Of a DNA stretch of 64,000 bases, positions 41,125 to 51,768 are shown one piece after another. This stretch comes from Nephrocerus scutellatus (lineage: Eukaryota; Arthropoda; Insecta; Diptera; Pipunculidae). The DNA lies in NCBI GenBank assembly GCA_947095585.1, contig OX352763.1:67717024-67781023 (forward strand). Direction: 5' to 3'. The translations under genes were made by a program, and so were the position numbers. Below the pieces are notes generated by a model. That model saw only the letters and a list, made by a program, of their open reading frames with translations, ran no database searches and had not been told where the DNA came from. Within the stretch, counting starts at the first letter, position 1. Each line of letters starts with the position of its first letter.

Positions 41125-42500
41125 GTCTTCTTTGCCTTCTTTGATAGGTATATGTTTACGTCGTTCTTCTACATTTGAGTGATTAGTATCATTGTCTGAG
41201 ATTTGATTGACTGCTCTTTGTTCTCCATCGAGTCGAATAAGAAAGTCGGCAACTTTGTTTTCTTGACCTTAAAGTTACTCAATCTCGTTAACGAATTCTT
41301 GCAGTTTTAATAACCATCTCTGATTGCGCTGGGAAATTTTTTTGTTTAAATATTTAATAGGAAGATGATCGGTGGTGATCTTGAATTTATTCCCCCAGAG
41401 GTATGGACGAAGTTGGGATACACTTCATACAATCGCAAGGAATTCTTTGTCAGTCACCGAATAATTTCGTTCATGTTCGCTCAGCGTTCGTGATATATAG
41501 CAAACAGGTTGTTTCTCCTGTGCCAGGACGGCACCAATGGCGACGTTACTTGCGTCTGTATACAAGTGAAAAGGTTTGTCGGATTCGTGTTGTTAGATGA
41601 ATTTTAAGTGCTTCAATTGCATTTATGTATTCTGGGTCGTTATTATTGATTGTGGCTCCTTTTTAACGATACCTCGTCATGGGGTAGGCTATTTTTGTAT
41701 AACCTTGAATAAACTTCCTATAATACCCTGAGGCTCCTAAGAAACTCCTAAGCTGATTCTCTGTTTGTGGAAGGGGAATATTCTTAATTGCAACAACTTT
41801 TCATATTAGGCTTCAGACCTTCTTCTGCCAGAATGTGACCAAGGAACTGGCCTCCCGCAAAAAGTCTCTCCACCGGTCCCGATTTCGAGCCGATGTCATC
41901 CAGTTTGGCATCCCTAAACTCTGGGCGTATGCTGTTTTTCCACATCGTCTGGCTGCATCAATATCTGATGATAGCCAGCTAGATCGATGCTGGGAAAATA
42001 TTGGGCTTTTCCCAGTTTGTCGCAAAGACTCTCGATATTTGGTAAAGGAATTTTATCGTCTCTAGTAAGCTCATTTAACGCCTAAAGTCTACATAAACTC
42101 TATATTTGATTTCTCCTTCCTTATTCGGTTTTTTGGCAACTAACACAACTGGAAAGGCATATCTACTCATGCTCTTCCTTATTATACAATGTTTTTCCAT
42201 TTCCAGTATTTGTTTAGCTACTTCCTCCTCGTGTTTTTTGATAACCTGTATAATTTTGAATGGATCGGTTTATCTTCTTTAAGGTGGATTTCATGTTTGA
42301 TAGTCGCTGTGTGAGTCAAGTGATTGCCATCCTTTTATTGGATGTCTTTGAATTGGTCTAGTAACGAGTTTAATGCTGTTGGCTCTTCGCGATTAAGACT
42401 GACCGAAGTCAGGATTGCCCTCTCCTAAATATTTGCATGACAAATCGGACCCATGTTCTACCTTTAAAATAGTCTTATTTTAAGTTATAGTTCCCTTCTC
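41125..42500 (-). pseudogene. Element C RNase H and RT, decayed
   Basis: Minus-strand blocks in broken frames: ENKVADFLIRLDGEQ (near 41215-41260) at the end of RNase H, a [16 protein letters not shown] region near 41540, RT end blocks near 41730, and RT start with EIKYRVYVDFRR near 42090 and FPSIDLAGY near 41985. A LINE-2 fragment lies in the middle of RT at 41848-41990 in place of the catalytic box. Confidence 0.68.
41848..41990 (-). mobile_element. LINE-2 3'-end fragment inside RT
   Basis: The minus strand encodes ARRCGKTAYAQSLGMPNW and RNRDRWRDFLREA, the C-terminal end of LINE-2-type elements; 12950-13015 is the related piece. It is fused directly to RT residues on both sides, so about 140 bp replaces part of RT. 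Confidence 0.65.
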
Positions 42501-42534
42501 AATGTTCATAAGAGTTTTGTATAGTTTTTATTTT

Positions 42535-42960
42535 CTAACCTCTTGGCATAGGATTGCTATAACCGAATTCTTTTGGTACCGGAAATTGAACTATATTAGT
42601 GTTTCTGATTACACTACTATTAATAGTTCTTATCTCTACTTGTCGTGTATCTAAGATTTGGTACGGGGTCATATCAAATTTATTGGTGTTAATGATAGAC
42701 ATAGCACTACCTGTATCTACTAAGATATAATGCCACTGGTTTTGGATATCAGTGGCTAAGGTCGTTAATTGTCCGAGGCTCATTTCAGAAAAACCAGTGG
42801 TTCTACTGAATTGCTGTCCTGTTGGATCACACCTTGATTTGTTTGAATAACATTGGTGTCCATCGGTTCTGGTTTGTTATGTGTGTTCTGTGTGGGGGGG
42901 TACTGAAAGTTTCCCAAAGGTCTCTGTCTGGTATTGTAATTCTGATACCTATAGTCATGT
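42535..42960 (-). pseudogene. Element C protease and gag end
   Basis: Frame 42783-42535 contains WHYILVDTGSAMSIINTN, an intact aspartic protease active site (DTGSAMS). Upstream to 42960, the other frame has a proline/asparagine-rich gag end with PEPMDTN-like residues, as in element D. Gag is interrupted at about 42965 by the Copia element. Confidence 0.75.
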
Positions 42961-43187
42961 GTTGAAGTATTTCACCAAGAAATAAGAAATATAGCAGAGC
43001 AAAGTGAAATGGGTACCGCACTGTTCGGCTTCAAGTATAGTGCACTGAACTGACGCGTACAGCATTTATTTCAATATGTGTTTATGTGATACAATGTTTT
43101 AGACTAAATACATATATTCAATACTCCCACTTTTAGTCTTACATCGAATAATACAAATATTCAAGATATACAATAAGTGAAAATTAA

Positions 43188-43458
43188 TTAGAAACAATGC
43201 ATTAAGCGTTGAAGTGTAATCCTTGGAACTGCTTTAGTAAGGATATCCGCCAACTGCTCACCGCTTGGTACATATTTCAAATTGAAAACGCCTCCCTCGA
43301 AACATTCTCGTATGTAGTGATATCGTAAATCGATGCTTGGTTCGTTTGTGAAACTCAGAATTTTTAACAAGTCGAATCGCTTCTTGATTATCCATACAAA
43401 ACCATGGTTTATCGGCACCTTTAAGACCGATTTCGCTTATACAAGTCGTTGCAACCAT
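43188..43458 (-). pseudogene. Copia RNase H C-terminus
   Basis: Two overlapping frames with FCMDNQEAIRLVKNSEFHKR and LKYVPSGEQLADILTKAVPR, the strongly conserved end of Copia RNase H. A frameshift near 43350 splits them. It ends at a stop at 43188. Confidence 0.87.
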
Positions 43459-44017
43459 AATAATTGCTTCAAGCCATATAGGCTCTTTGCCAGTTTGCAG
43501 ATTTTCCCACTACCATCGTCGAATCCCTTGAGTTGATTCATGTACACGACCTCATTTAAACCACCGTACAAGAATGCAGTTTTCACACCAAACTGCAGCA
43601 GTTTCATTTTGTTAATGACGACCAACGACAAAATTCTACGAATTGATGCGAAACAAACAACAGGACTGAACGTCTCAAAGTAGTCGATTCCAAACGTGCT
43701 TTATATCTCTCAACGCTTCCATCTGCATTGCACTTAACTTTGAATAACCATCGGTTATCTATCAGCTTCTGACCATTCAGTCTCTCAACCCACTTTCAGG
43801 TGTTATTCTTGATTAACGAATCATACTCGTCATTCATAGCAGCAGTCCATTGCTCTCGTTCTTCCGATTTTAGTGGCTCTTCGATAGTTCGCGGCTCTTC
43901 AATTGATGCATAGAAAACACATGGCTCAGTTGACGCATAAGCATTGCCACCTGTCATACGATCACACATTTGAGTCAAGCAAGCGAGAAAGTAATAGTTT
44001 CTTCGTATCCAAAACAC
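43437..44017 (-). pseudogene. Copia reverse transcriptase fragments
   Basis: Frame 44017-43796 has EREQWTAAMNDEYDSLIKNN, the start of Copia RT. Frame 43631-43437 has LLQFGVKTAFLYGGLNEVVY and CKLAKSLYGLKQ. The catalytic YVDD region downstream is deleted between RT and RNase H. Confidence 0.85.
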
Positions 44018-44690
44018 ATAGTGATCCAGACACCCTTTGCTTTCGCTCTATATTTTCTTCACCTTTGACACCACTGTCACCACCCTTGCTATTATTACAG
44101 TCATTGTCATGGTAATTAGTGTCATCAGAACCATTTCCGCTTTCACTCATTAAACCTGGAAAAATTTTTCCAGTCACCCGCAGTAATACCGCTTCATTTT
44201 CAATGAAAATTACATCACGTGCAATATCTACCTTGTCATTTAACGGATTCCAGACTCTGAGTCGCTTTGTGTTTTCATCGTATCCTACGAAGATACGTTT
44301 CTCAGATTTTCTATCAAATTTGCACCTTAATTGTTTTGGCACATGAACGAAAACTTCGGAGCCAAAAACACGTAGATGATCGAATTTTACATTCTTCCCA
44401 GCCCATAGTGTTAGCCTCTGCCCACAACTTCAAATGCAGGCCCTTTGAAAAAATCATTGAGGGGGCCGTCTCAACAATTATTCGTATTTCTCGTTCAACT
44501 GAACCATTTTGTTCCGGCAAAAACTATGTCACCGAACGTTGATGACGAATACCCATCTCTTCAAGAAAACGACGCACTTCAGTATTGAAAAATTCTGTGC
44601 CGTTGTCTGTACGCAAAATACGCACATTGTGTCCACACTGCTGTTGTGATAGCCTCAGGAATGCTATAATCTTTCCAGCGACTTCAGAAT
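43962..44690 (-). pseudogene. Copia integrase
   Basis: Near 44600-44640 the strand reads RTDNGTEFFNTEV with the second catalytic aspartate. Frame 44520-44314 begins PEQNGSVEREIRIIVE with the catalytic glutamate. Frame 44342-43962 has EKRIFVGYDENTKRLRVWN, the conserved post-core block. At least two frameshifts are present. Confidence 0.83.
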
Positions 44691-44776
44691 TATTTCGTAG
44701 AAAATAAACAAATCGAAAATGGGAAAAATTTCAAAATTAAAAAATGTTTTAGATTAAATACATATATTCAATACTG

Positions 44777-44937
44777 AAATTTTACGAATGTTTTTGTGCA
44801 CTAAGATTGTCACTGTAATTTTGTCTTCTTTCACTGTCATTTGGGGGACTATACCTGGGATTTCTATATTGATTATTTTAGTTTGATGCAGACTTATTTG
44901 TTTCATTAATCTTTATATTTCCATTATCAAAGCCAAT
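44777..44937 (-). pseudogene. Element C gag remnant between Copia and SINE
   Basis: Polar, asparagine-rich minus-strand sequence (NRNPRYSPPNDSE-like) resembling the gag end of element D. It has no zinc knuckle. Confidence 0.4.
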
Positions 44938-45203
44938 GGAAGAATATAATAAATAATAATATTCGGCGCAACAGATCATTGCGGTCCAAGGTCTAGCTTC
45001 TCGCGACCATTTGTGTTGCGCATGTATATTTTCGGACACAAATGGAAGGGACCTACAAAAGCTTTCCATGACCAGTTATTGCTCTCAGAACGCTTGTCAC
45101 CCATTCGCGAGGTGGGACACCGTGAAAAATACTTTTTGTGTTACTGGGATTCGAACCTCCTGCTCAGTTGCCGTGCGCATTTCCACTAAGACACGACGCC
45201 CAT
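44938..45203 (-). mobile_element. SINE, full-length minus copy
   Basis: On the minus strand: a tRNA-like head (GTCTTAGTGGAAATG, then GGTTCGAATCC), the body AAAAGTATTTTTCACGGTGT, and a tail of ATT/ATA repeats at 44940-44965. It is the only copy here with head, body and tail. It lies within element C gag. Confidence 0.82.
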
Positions 45204-45209
45204 AATATT

Positions 45210-45884
45210 ATAAGTATATAGAATGGTTTTTATTTCGTGTATATCATAAAGATTTCTTATTTCTCGAGCTAGATTCTCTAGGTTACTTCTTTAATCTTAT
45301 TTTTTTTAATATTGTAATACAGCATATTTTCTTTTCTTGATTATCACAAAACACAACATTCAAATTTCAACTTAATTTCATATTATAAATTTCCTTAGTT
45401 AGATCTGCTCTGTTAATGATGGATCGGTAGTGTTGTTAAAATAGTTCTTTTGCCTGCTCCCATGTGGTGACTCCATTGATGGTCAGGAGGTCCATAGCTC
45501 GGCCTTTGACCTTCACTTGTTGAATAATATTCCAGGTTGCCTCTTAGCTCCCTGCCAAATTTTGTAGATGATTTTCCACATTTACGATGATATTCATCAC
45601 GGAATTACTATCCCCATCGTAATCAGGTAGGTATTGAATTTCCCGTAAGACGTTGCTTCCATGGCTGGAATATTATTCAGAATATCTCGGTTGGATACTT
45701 CTGGGATGACGTTTGGATGTGGCTCTGTCATCTTTTGCAAATGTTGCGTTAATAAACAAGATTTTCTCTGATTTACTGTTGAACTTTGCGGTTTAAAGAT
45801 TAAGGAATTATTTTTCCTTTCCGCGAACTGTACTTTCTCGTTTTAGATCAGGATAGTTGTACCTGATCCAATACCGACTGCGCT
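45210..45884 (-). pseudogene. Element C gag and primer-binding site
   Basis: Frames are broken, but ISYLPDYDGDSNSV-like, VKVKGRAMDLLTINGV and TWEQAKELF blocks near 45430-45640 match errantivirus gag, whose start is near 45730. At 45870-45884 the minus strand reads GCGCAGTCGGTATTGGATC, close to the tRNA-Ser primer-binding site of this group. The 5' LTR beyond is missing. Confidence 0.7.
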
Positions 45885-46145
45885 AAATAAATAAATAAAA
45901 CTTCAGCAATTTTTTTATTTTGAATTATTAATTAAATTTATTATTTATTTTTTTTTATTAATATTATTATTTTTTGCTTATATACTTTAGAATGAATTAA
46001 TGTGTCTAGTACTTTATCCTACTAGCGTGTTGATGGTAATTATTCAACTACTGAGCTCTAAAAAATGAATGTCAAAGGAAATCACCGAAGACCTCGAATT
46101 TTTACTATTACGACATACCACATAACATACCCATCGATACCGATC
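45885..46145 (+). repeat. Dispersed repeat, second copy
   Basis: Shares (AAAT)n, ATGAATTAATGYGTCTWGTA, GGAAATCACCGAAGACCTCG and GACATACCACATA with 35110-35345. It replaces the 5' LTR of element C. Confidence 0.6.
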
Positions 46146-46300
46146 ACTCCAAAACTGTTAAAGAAGTTGTTCCATCGGAGATACACATATGTTTAAAATT
46201 TGAAGAAAATCGAAAATTTTTTAAAAAAATTATATGGGCGCCCCTCGGGAATCAGGGCCCGATCACTCCAAAAAATTCACAAAAAGTTTTATCCAATGTT
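46146..46300 (-). repeat. 115-bp-unit fragment
   Basis: One and a half units in complement orientation (CATCGGAGATACACATATG, GGGCGCCCCTCGGGAATCAG). No terminus. Confidence 0.65.
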
Positions 46301-46671
46301 TTCAATGTCGAATGTTATTGACATTGTATTGTAGAAATTATTGAAGAAAAGACAAGCCAAAAGAAACGGAAAAAGTAGCAAGGTAGCTTGAAACTTCTAA
46401 ATTGCCTCTTTATATGTAACATACTAGTAGTACGGTTTTTTTTAATTGATCACAGGATTAAGTAAAAAGGCGTAGAGAATTTAAAAAATGAAAAAGATTT
46501 GAGCTGCACGCTTAGTGCTCACGAAATGGTTATTGATCAATGTCTATAGAGGGTTTTGACCAAAAAAAATGTTGTGTCTACTACAACTTTCGTTTCCTGC
46601 TGATTCATTATCAATGCTCATTAATTTGAATAAACACTTAGTAATGTAGAAATGATTAAAGACTTTTTTTT
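46301..46671. other. Unassigned stretch, partly repeated at 47940
   Basis: AAGCCAAAAGAAANGGAAA...GTAGCAAGGTAGCTTG resembles sequence at 47970-48060, and CACTTAGTAATGTAGAAAT recurs at 57925. Probably a remnant of an unidentified element. No coding frame. Confidence 0.35.
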
Positions 46672-47520
46672 TAAATTCTCTATATTAACTTCACTTGCCC
46701 GTGTGTTTGTGGGTTTGTGGATTTGTGTGTCATGGAATCTTGCGATCAATTTTTGACCCACTTCCCAAAGACCTACCTACATATCTCCGATGACAACACT
46801 TTCTATTAAAATTTGAAGACCCTCGGGCCACGGGGTCGGTGGGCTCCCCTACAAATATTTTACAAAATTTTACTCGATTTTCTTCAAATTTTATACACTT
46901 GTGTATCTCTTATATATAATCCTTTTTGTAAAAATTTTGGAGACCCCGGGCACGGGTTCGTGGGGCCCCATAACTTTTTTTAAAAAAATTATCCCGATTT
47001 TCTTCAAATTTAATACACATGTGTATCTCCGATAGACAACACTTTTTGTAAAAAAATTGGAGACCCCGGGCCCGGGTTCGTGGGGCCCCATAACTTTTTT
47101 TTTAAAAAATTAACCCGATTTCCGTCAAATTTAATACACATGTGTATCTCCGATAGACAACACTTTTTGTAAAAAAAAATTGGGAGACCCTGGGTCCCGG
47201 GGTCGTGGGGCCCCAAAATTAAAAAAAAAATTAACCCGATATTCTTTAAATTTTATATACGTATGTATCTCCGATGAAAAACACTTTTTGTAAAAAATTT
47301 GGAGACCCCGGGCCCCAGGGTCATTAAGCCCCAAAAATTTTTTTAAAAAAATTAACCCGATTTTTTTAAATTTTTTGTCCTATGGACAAAATTTTTTCTA
47401 AAGTTTTTGGAGTGAGGCCCTGAGGTCCGAGGGGTACCCATATACATTTTTTTAAAATTAGCTCGATTTTCTTCAAATTTTAACACATACCCATCTCCTA
47501 TTAGAGAATTAAATGAAAAA
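46672..47520 (+). mobile_element. 115-bp-unit element, near-complete plus copy
   Basis: Starts TTCTCTATATTAACTTCACT near 46676 and ends TATTAGAGAATTAAATG near 47512. About six units, with two almost identical neighbours at 46930-47170. The short minus-strand open frames across it are repeat artefacts. Confidence 0.8.
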
Positions 47521-48290
47521 GTGTATTTTCTACACTAAATACAAGTCCTACGACTTTCACCGTAGCTCATCACATACATCACCAACACATCACATTAAGT
47601 GAAATAAATTATTTATAAGCGGATTTAAATGTTCATAACCACTTACTGTGAGGTGGGTGCATATTGCATATTGGATATTGCATATCACTGCCCAAACACG
47701 GTAATGCAGCTTTTGGTTTCAGTTTGAGTAGTTTTAAATTAAGTTTAAAGAGAAAAGAAGCAGCACTGTAATTGTTCGAATAGTTATTTTGAACCGATGT
47801 TTAATGCCTTGTATGATGTTTGATGGTTGACTCAATCGTCGATGGTAGATTCGTTTTTCAATGTTCAATGGCAGACATCAACCTTACAATCGACATCAAG
47901 CCAACCATCAAATATCAAACCAGAAATCGAACACCACTCTAGTTACTGTATACATGAGTAAGGATAAGATAAGCCAAAAGAAAAGGAAATAGCAGCAATA
48001 GCAACGTCGCTTGCAACTTGTAAATGACCTTGACTCTTTTTTTTTGTAACATTTGTATTTTTTTCTCTATCACAAAGCACTGTATCATTTTATGCAATGT
48101 TAATAGAACAAACAGAGTAGAGCGCCGAAAAGAGACTATACTATACACTACTACTGCACATGTTTGCTTCATTCTATTCTATTGGCAAATATTAATATTA
48201 TAATTTTTAAATATGATTAAATAAAATCTATAATTAAGCAATACGATTAAATAAAAAAAATTTATTTAAGGACTTAAAAATTAATAATAA
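47521..48290. other. Unassigned non-coding stretch
   Basis: AT-rich with no supported gene. TTTGATGGTTG at 47819 and CAACCATCAAA at 47902 form a small dyad within a TGATGG/CCATCA-rich patch. Confidence 0.3.
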
Positions 48291-48450
48291 TAAATATTGA
48301 TTAAATTAAAAGGCTTGAGAAATTGATTAGTTCAAGAAATTCTAGTTCCTAATAAATATATCCCAGAATTTCCATGGGAACAAGTTTTACAGTCTTATTT
48401 CATACCGAATATCCGAAATATCACTTGAGAAATTGCTTAGATCCTGAAAT
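48291..48450. repeat. Outlying unit of the 118-bp array
   Basis: CCCAGAATTTCCATGGGAAC, ATTTCATACCGAATATCC and CACTTGAGAAATTGCTTAGA match the units at 49060-49530, though diverged. The gypsy-E fragment lies between, suggesting it was inserted into an older array. Confidence 0.6.
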
Positions 48451-48479
48451 TCATTGATGCTGTTCACGGACACGGAACC

Positions 48480-49059
48480 AAGGAATTCCGAATAGGTTAA
48501 TTTCTCGATTAGCTACATAACACTCAGCGTACTCTTCAATCCCATTCAACTTGATGACACATGGAAAACTTCCAAGCAGCGGAACTTCATCTCCGGATGC
48601 GCTGCCTACTGATTTTGAGATACCCTGGTTGGCTTTCCAAAGCGGCTCCAGTTTCCTTTCGAGATGATCGTTATGGCTGAAGCTGTGTCAAGTTGTACCT
48701 TAATGTTCGCGCCGTTGATCTTTGGTTCAACAAACATTAGTTGCGCGGCATTGTTGACTTCGCTGACTTGATTGACTTGAAGGCCTACTCTTGAGTATAT
48801 TTGTTGGTTTTCTCGACCTGTTGCTTTATAAAATATTTATAACTTTGACAATGACCAGCTTTATGAACTCTTGCATTTTTCGCAAGTCTTCGCTTTGTAA
48901 GGACAATTGAATACTCGGTGCTGATCACCGCACGCTGGAGGGGTTCGAGCTTTCGTTTGAAAAGGGCTAGTTCTACCAGATGGTGCTTTCTTTTTCTCCT
49001 GGGCCGCTTTGACTTCGAACTGTTCGACGACTTTTATTTCAGGCAAACGACTCTATGGC
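48480..49059 (-). pseudogene. Gypsy-E gag end and protease
   Basis: Minus-strand frame 49046-48861 has CGDQHRVFNC and CEKCKSS, then the second knuckle continues as SGHKAGHC in a neighbouring frame. Downstream near 48670-48700 is VQLDTASAITIIS, an aspartic protease with DTAS in place of DTGS, usual for one gypsy lineage, and IEKLTYSEFLG-type residues near 48490. Only this part of the element remains. Confidence 0.65.
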
Positions 49060-49530
49060 CACATTCCAGAATTTCCATAGAAACAAGGGCTGTAGTCGCA
49101 TCTTAGTCCTACATACCGAATTTCATACGAATCACTTGAGAAGCCATTTCTCCACAAAAATTGCAGACCCTATTGGCCAGATCCCAGAATTTCCATAGGA
49201 ATAATGGATATATTCACATATTAGTCCTACATACCGAATTTCATACGAATCGCTTAAGACATTTTTTTGTTAACAAAATTCCAGACCCTATTGGCCAGAT
49301 CCTAGAATTTCCATGGGAACTATTCTTATAGTCGCATCATAGTCCTACATAACGAATTTCATATGAATCGCTTGAGAAACTGCTTTGTCAACAAAATTCC
49401 AGACCCTATTGGCCAGATCCTAGAATTTCCATAGGAACAATTCTTATAGTCGGATCGTAGTCCTACATAACGAATTTCATACGAATAGCATGAGAAATTG
49501 CTATTCTAGTTCCTCATGACCGAATCCCAG
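49060..49530. repeat. 118-bp tandem array, about four units
   Basis: CAGACCCTATTGGCCAGATC recurs at 49164, 49282 and 49400. Units also hold AGAATTTCCATAGGAAC and TAGTCCTACATAMCGAATTT. The right edge degrades at about 49530. Confidence 0.85.
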
Positions 49531-49547
49531 TGGATATTAAATAAGTG

Positions 49548-49640
49548 ACATAACATCTGTTAAAAACGCTACTTAACATCTGTTAAAAAAATGTTACTTA
49601 ACATCTGTTAAAAAAGTTACTTAACATCTGTTAAATAGTG
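49548..49640. repeat. Four palindromic TTAACATCTGTTAA motifs
   Basis: Copies at 49551, 49573, 49598 and 49621, spaced 22-25 bp. Each has TTAACA and TGTTAA arms around TC and contains an E-box sequence CATCTG. They lie about 330 bp downstream of the putative tomosyn donor. Confidence 0.75.
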
Positions 49641-49689
49641 ACATTTAACATTCGACTTTTTGAGCATGTACCCCTTAAACCTTGTAGTG

Positions 49690-49860
49690 AGACGTTGTCA
49701 CGTCAAAAGTTTCGTCCATCGGAGTTAAACATGTTTAAAATTTGATGAAAATATTTAAAAAAATTATATTGGCACTCCTCGGACCTCAGGGCCCGATGAC
49801 TCCAAAAAATTTACAAAAAGTTTTGTCCATCAGTGATACACATGTATTTTTAAAAAATCC
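49690..49860 (-). repeat. 115-bp-unit fragment near the exon
   Basis: About one and a half units in complement orientation (GGCACTCCTCGGACCTCAGG, CATCAGTGATACACATG). No terminus. Confidence 0.65.
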
Positions 49861-49960
49861 AACGGTTTCATCTTGAACCCCTAATCATTTTTCAAACCCC
49901 ATCTAAATACCAAATATGCCTACACCTCCGGGGGCGTTATAATTTAGTTCAGCCGTTAAA

Positions 49961-49970
49961 CTTACCTTTT
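49961..49970 (-). other. Splice donor of the tomosyn-like exon
   Basis: The minus strand reads AAAAAG followed by GTAAGT, with the exon ending at 49966 and the intron starting at 49965. This is a full match to the metazoan donor consensus and falls after 41 complete codons, phase 0. Confidence 0.75.
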
Positions 49971-50088
49971 TTGTTGTAAAATATTCAGGTCTAAGCTGCT
50001 CCTGTATTTCTAGTTCTGGTTTATATCCCTGCGTTTGAACACTTGAACGAAATCCGTCAAGCACTCCTTTGAAGGTAAACTTCTTCAT
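49966..50088 (-). CDS. Tomosyn (STXBP5-like) first coding exon
   Basis: The only non-transposon coding segment seen. ATG at 50088 with A at -3 opens 41 codons: MKKFTFKGVLDGFRSSV, then EIQEQLRPEYFTTKK, ending exactly at a consensus splice donor. Known tomosyns begin with a short basic KF..(R/K)VLDG segment, then an E.L....F...K stretch before the first WD40 repeats, which would be in the next exon. Tomosyn binds syntaxin and restrains SNARE-dependent exocytosis, mainly in neurons. Later exons are not in the window on this strand. Identification is from memory of the family and a short peptide. Confidence 0.68.
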
Positions 50089-51768
50089 GTTACCGTATAG
50101 TTGCCCTTTTTTTCAAAAATGAAAATGACTAAAAATTTATTCAGTTCTTTACGGCTGCCATGCACTTTACTTCTAACATATATGCATTTAATTTCGCACA
50201 CAACGATTTTTTATTATCATATATACGTACGAGTAGCTTGTTTTTATATTGTATTTGAACAAATTTGAAAAAAGACAGAAAGAAAATCAAATTAAAAAGA
50301 AAAGCAATTAGCAAAAAATACAAATAAAAAGTAAGCAATAGATTTGGCATTTCCGTTTAAGTTTTTAAATATTAAAACATTTGAGATATTATTTCGAAAT
50401 TATTGTTAAAATTATATAGTTAAAACCAACAGTTTCTTCACTAAATTCAATACATTGAATTCAATACGATTGTTTTTACATTCGTTACAACAAATAATTT
50501 CGATATCTTCAAATTGATAATTGTTCTAACAGTTTAATGTAATTGTTAGCCACTGAAGATTTTTGCACTATTATGGCTTATAGGGGGAAAAGCCAGTTGT
50601 GGATATAAATGTAAAAGGCAGTGAAGAAAATTCCTTCAAAATATATAAAAGATTAACGTTTTTCATACTTTTCTTTTTAATTCATTAAGTAAACAATTTT
50701 TGCTTGGTTTTTATATTTTCCGGTCAAATGCTATTTTGGAAGTGAAGACGTATTACTTGAAAATAGTATCTAATGAGTAAGTTTAGTAGAGAGAAAAACT
50801 CTTTATCCTTAAATACGAACACAAACAAAAACCGAAACAATATGCTTTTATCACTTTTGTATGTACTTAAGATGTCGACGTCTAAGTAAACACTTTTTTA
50901 ATGTTTGTTTCTGATTTCGAATAGAATCAAATATAACATACAAAATGTTCACAATTAATAAGATTTAGAGGTTTTAACATCTTTTAAACTTTTTAGAATC
51001 GTAAATTCGTTTACTGTACTGTAAATTTACATTGCAGTCGTTTGTTTCTCTTTACGGAAGCTATCTGGATGCAGTGAATATCAACATTTGTGAAAAGGTA
51101 TCAAAACGAATAAATCGAGTATATATTTTAGACATGACGGGAATATAATCAACATGCGCATTTCAAGTATACATTTTACCCGATGCCTCCATTTCATACT
51201 ACAATAATTCTACAATATTAGAAAAACCCATCGCACAAAGAAAAAAACCAATTTAAACCAAATGTAATTTTTATCTTGGCTCTGTATTGTAAAAGCATAT
51301 TTTTGTTCTAACTATTTGGGGTAGTTTCGCGGTAGATGTTAATCAGCTCACAAATTGCTGATTTCTAATCTAATCAGTCGAAAGCAGAATGAAAAGACAA
51401 CTCCTTGCATACTTATCTTAATTCAGTCTAAACACTGAATTATCTTAAAAGCCCAATTTATTGGTTACTAAATTCACAAAATTCGTAACAATTTTTTTGT
51501 GGGGAAATTTTTTATCTGTCTTTTTTTTTATCTTTTTTCTTATTTTTTTGGGAAATTTTTTATTTCTTAAAAAACACGCGCCTCATGCACCTCGCGCCAC
51601 ACGCGCCACAATTATTTTAAAACTAGTTTCATTAAATTCTGACTTGTAGAAGCCGAGATATACCTGTTCCTACCAAAAACGTTCCACTATTATAGACACA
51701 CGAGCTAATGTATTCTGCTATGCGAGTGGCTACACACACCCGTGTATGTATATCTAGTTGTAATTCAG
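50089..51768 (-). promoter_or_regulatory. Probable 5' UTR and promoter flank of the tomosyn-like gene
   Basis: This 1.7 kb shows no transposon protein and no 115-bp units, unlike its surroundings, so it is probably retained host sequence. It is AT-rich with no recognised core promoter element or exact transcription start. An upstream 69-residue minus frame at 50350-50141 is hydrophobic and low complexity and is more likely UTR. The 51461-51649 frame on the other strand is likewise unsupported. Confidence 0.4.

Larger units (their letters stand above)
42965..44776 (-). mobile_element. Ty1/Copia element, partial, inserted in gag C
   Basis: Integrase, RT and RNase H in Copia order on the minus strand. 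TTAAATACATATATTCAATACT-like sequence recurs at 43100-43122 and 44752-44776 and is probably LTR sequence; CCCACTTTT beside the left copy is the complement of a purine tract. The gag and protease part is missing. No exact target duplication was resolved. Confidence 0.8.

Noticed and set aside
49060..49530. CRISPR-like array of 118-bp units
   Set aside because: Units are conserved along their length, without short repeats and variable spacers.
50141..50350. A small hydrophobic membrane protein gene upstream of the exon
   Set aside because: Low-complexity F/L/K composition from AT-rich DNA, in the probable 5' UTR; no independent support.
51461..51649. A plus-strand frame rich in phenylalanine
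   Set aside because: Composition from T-runs; no supporting motif or repeat relationship.
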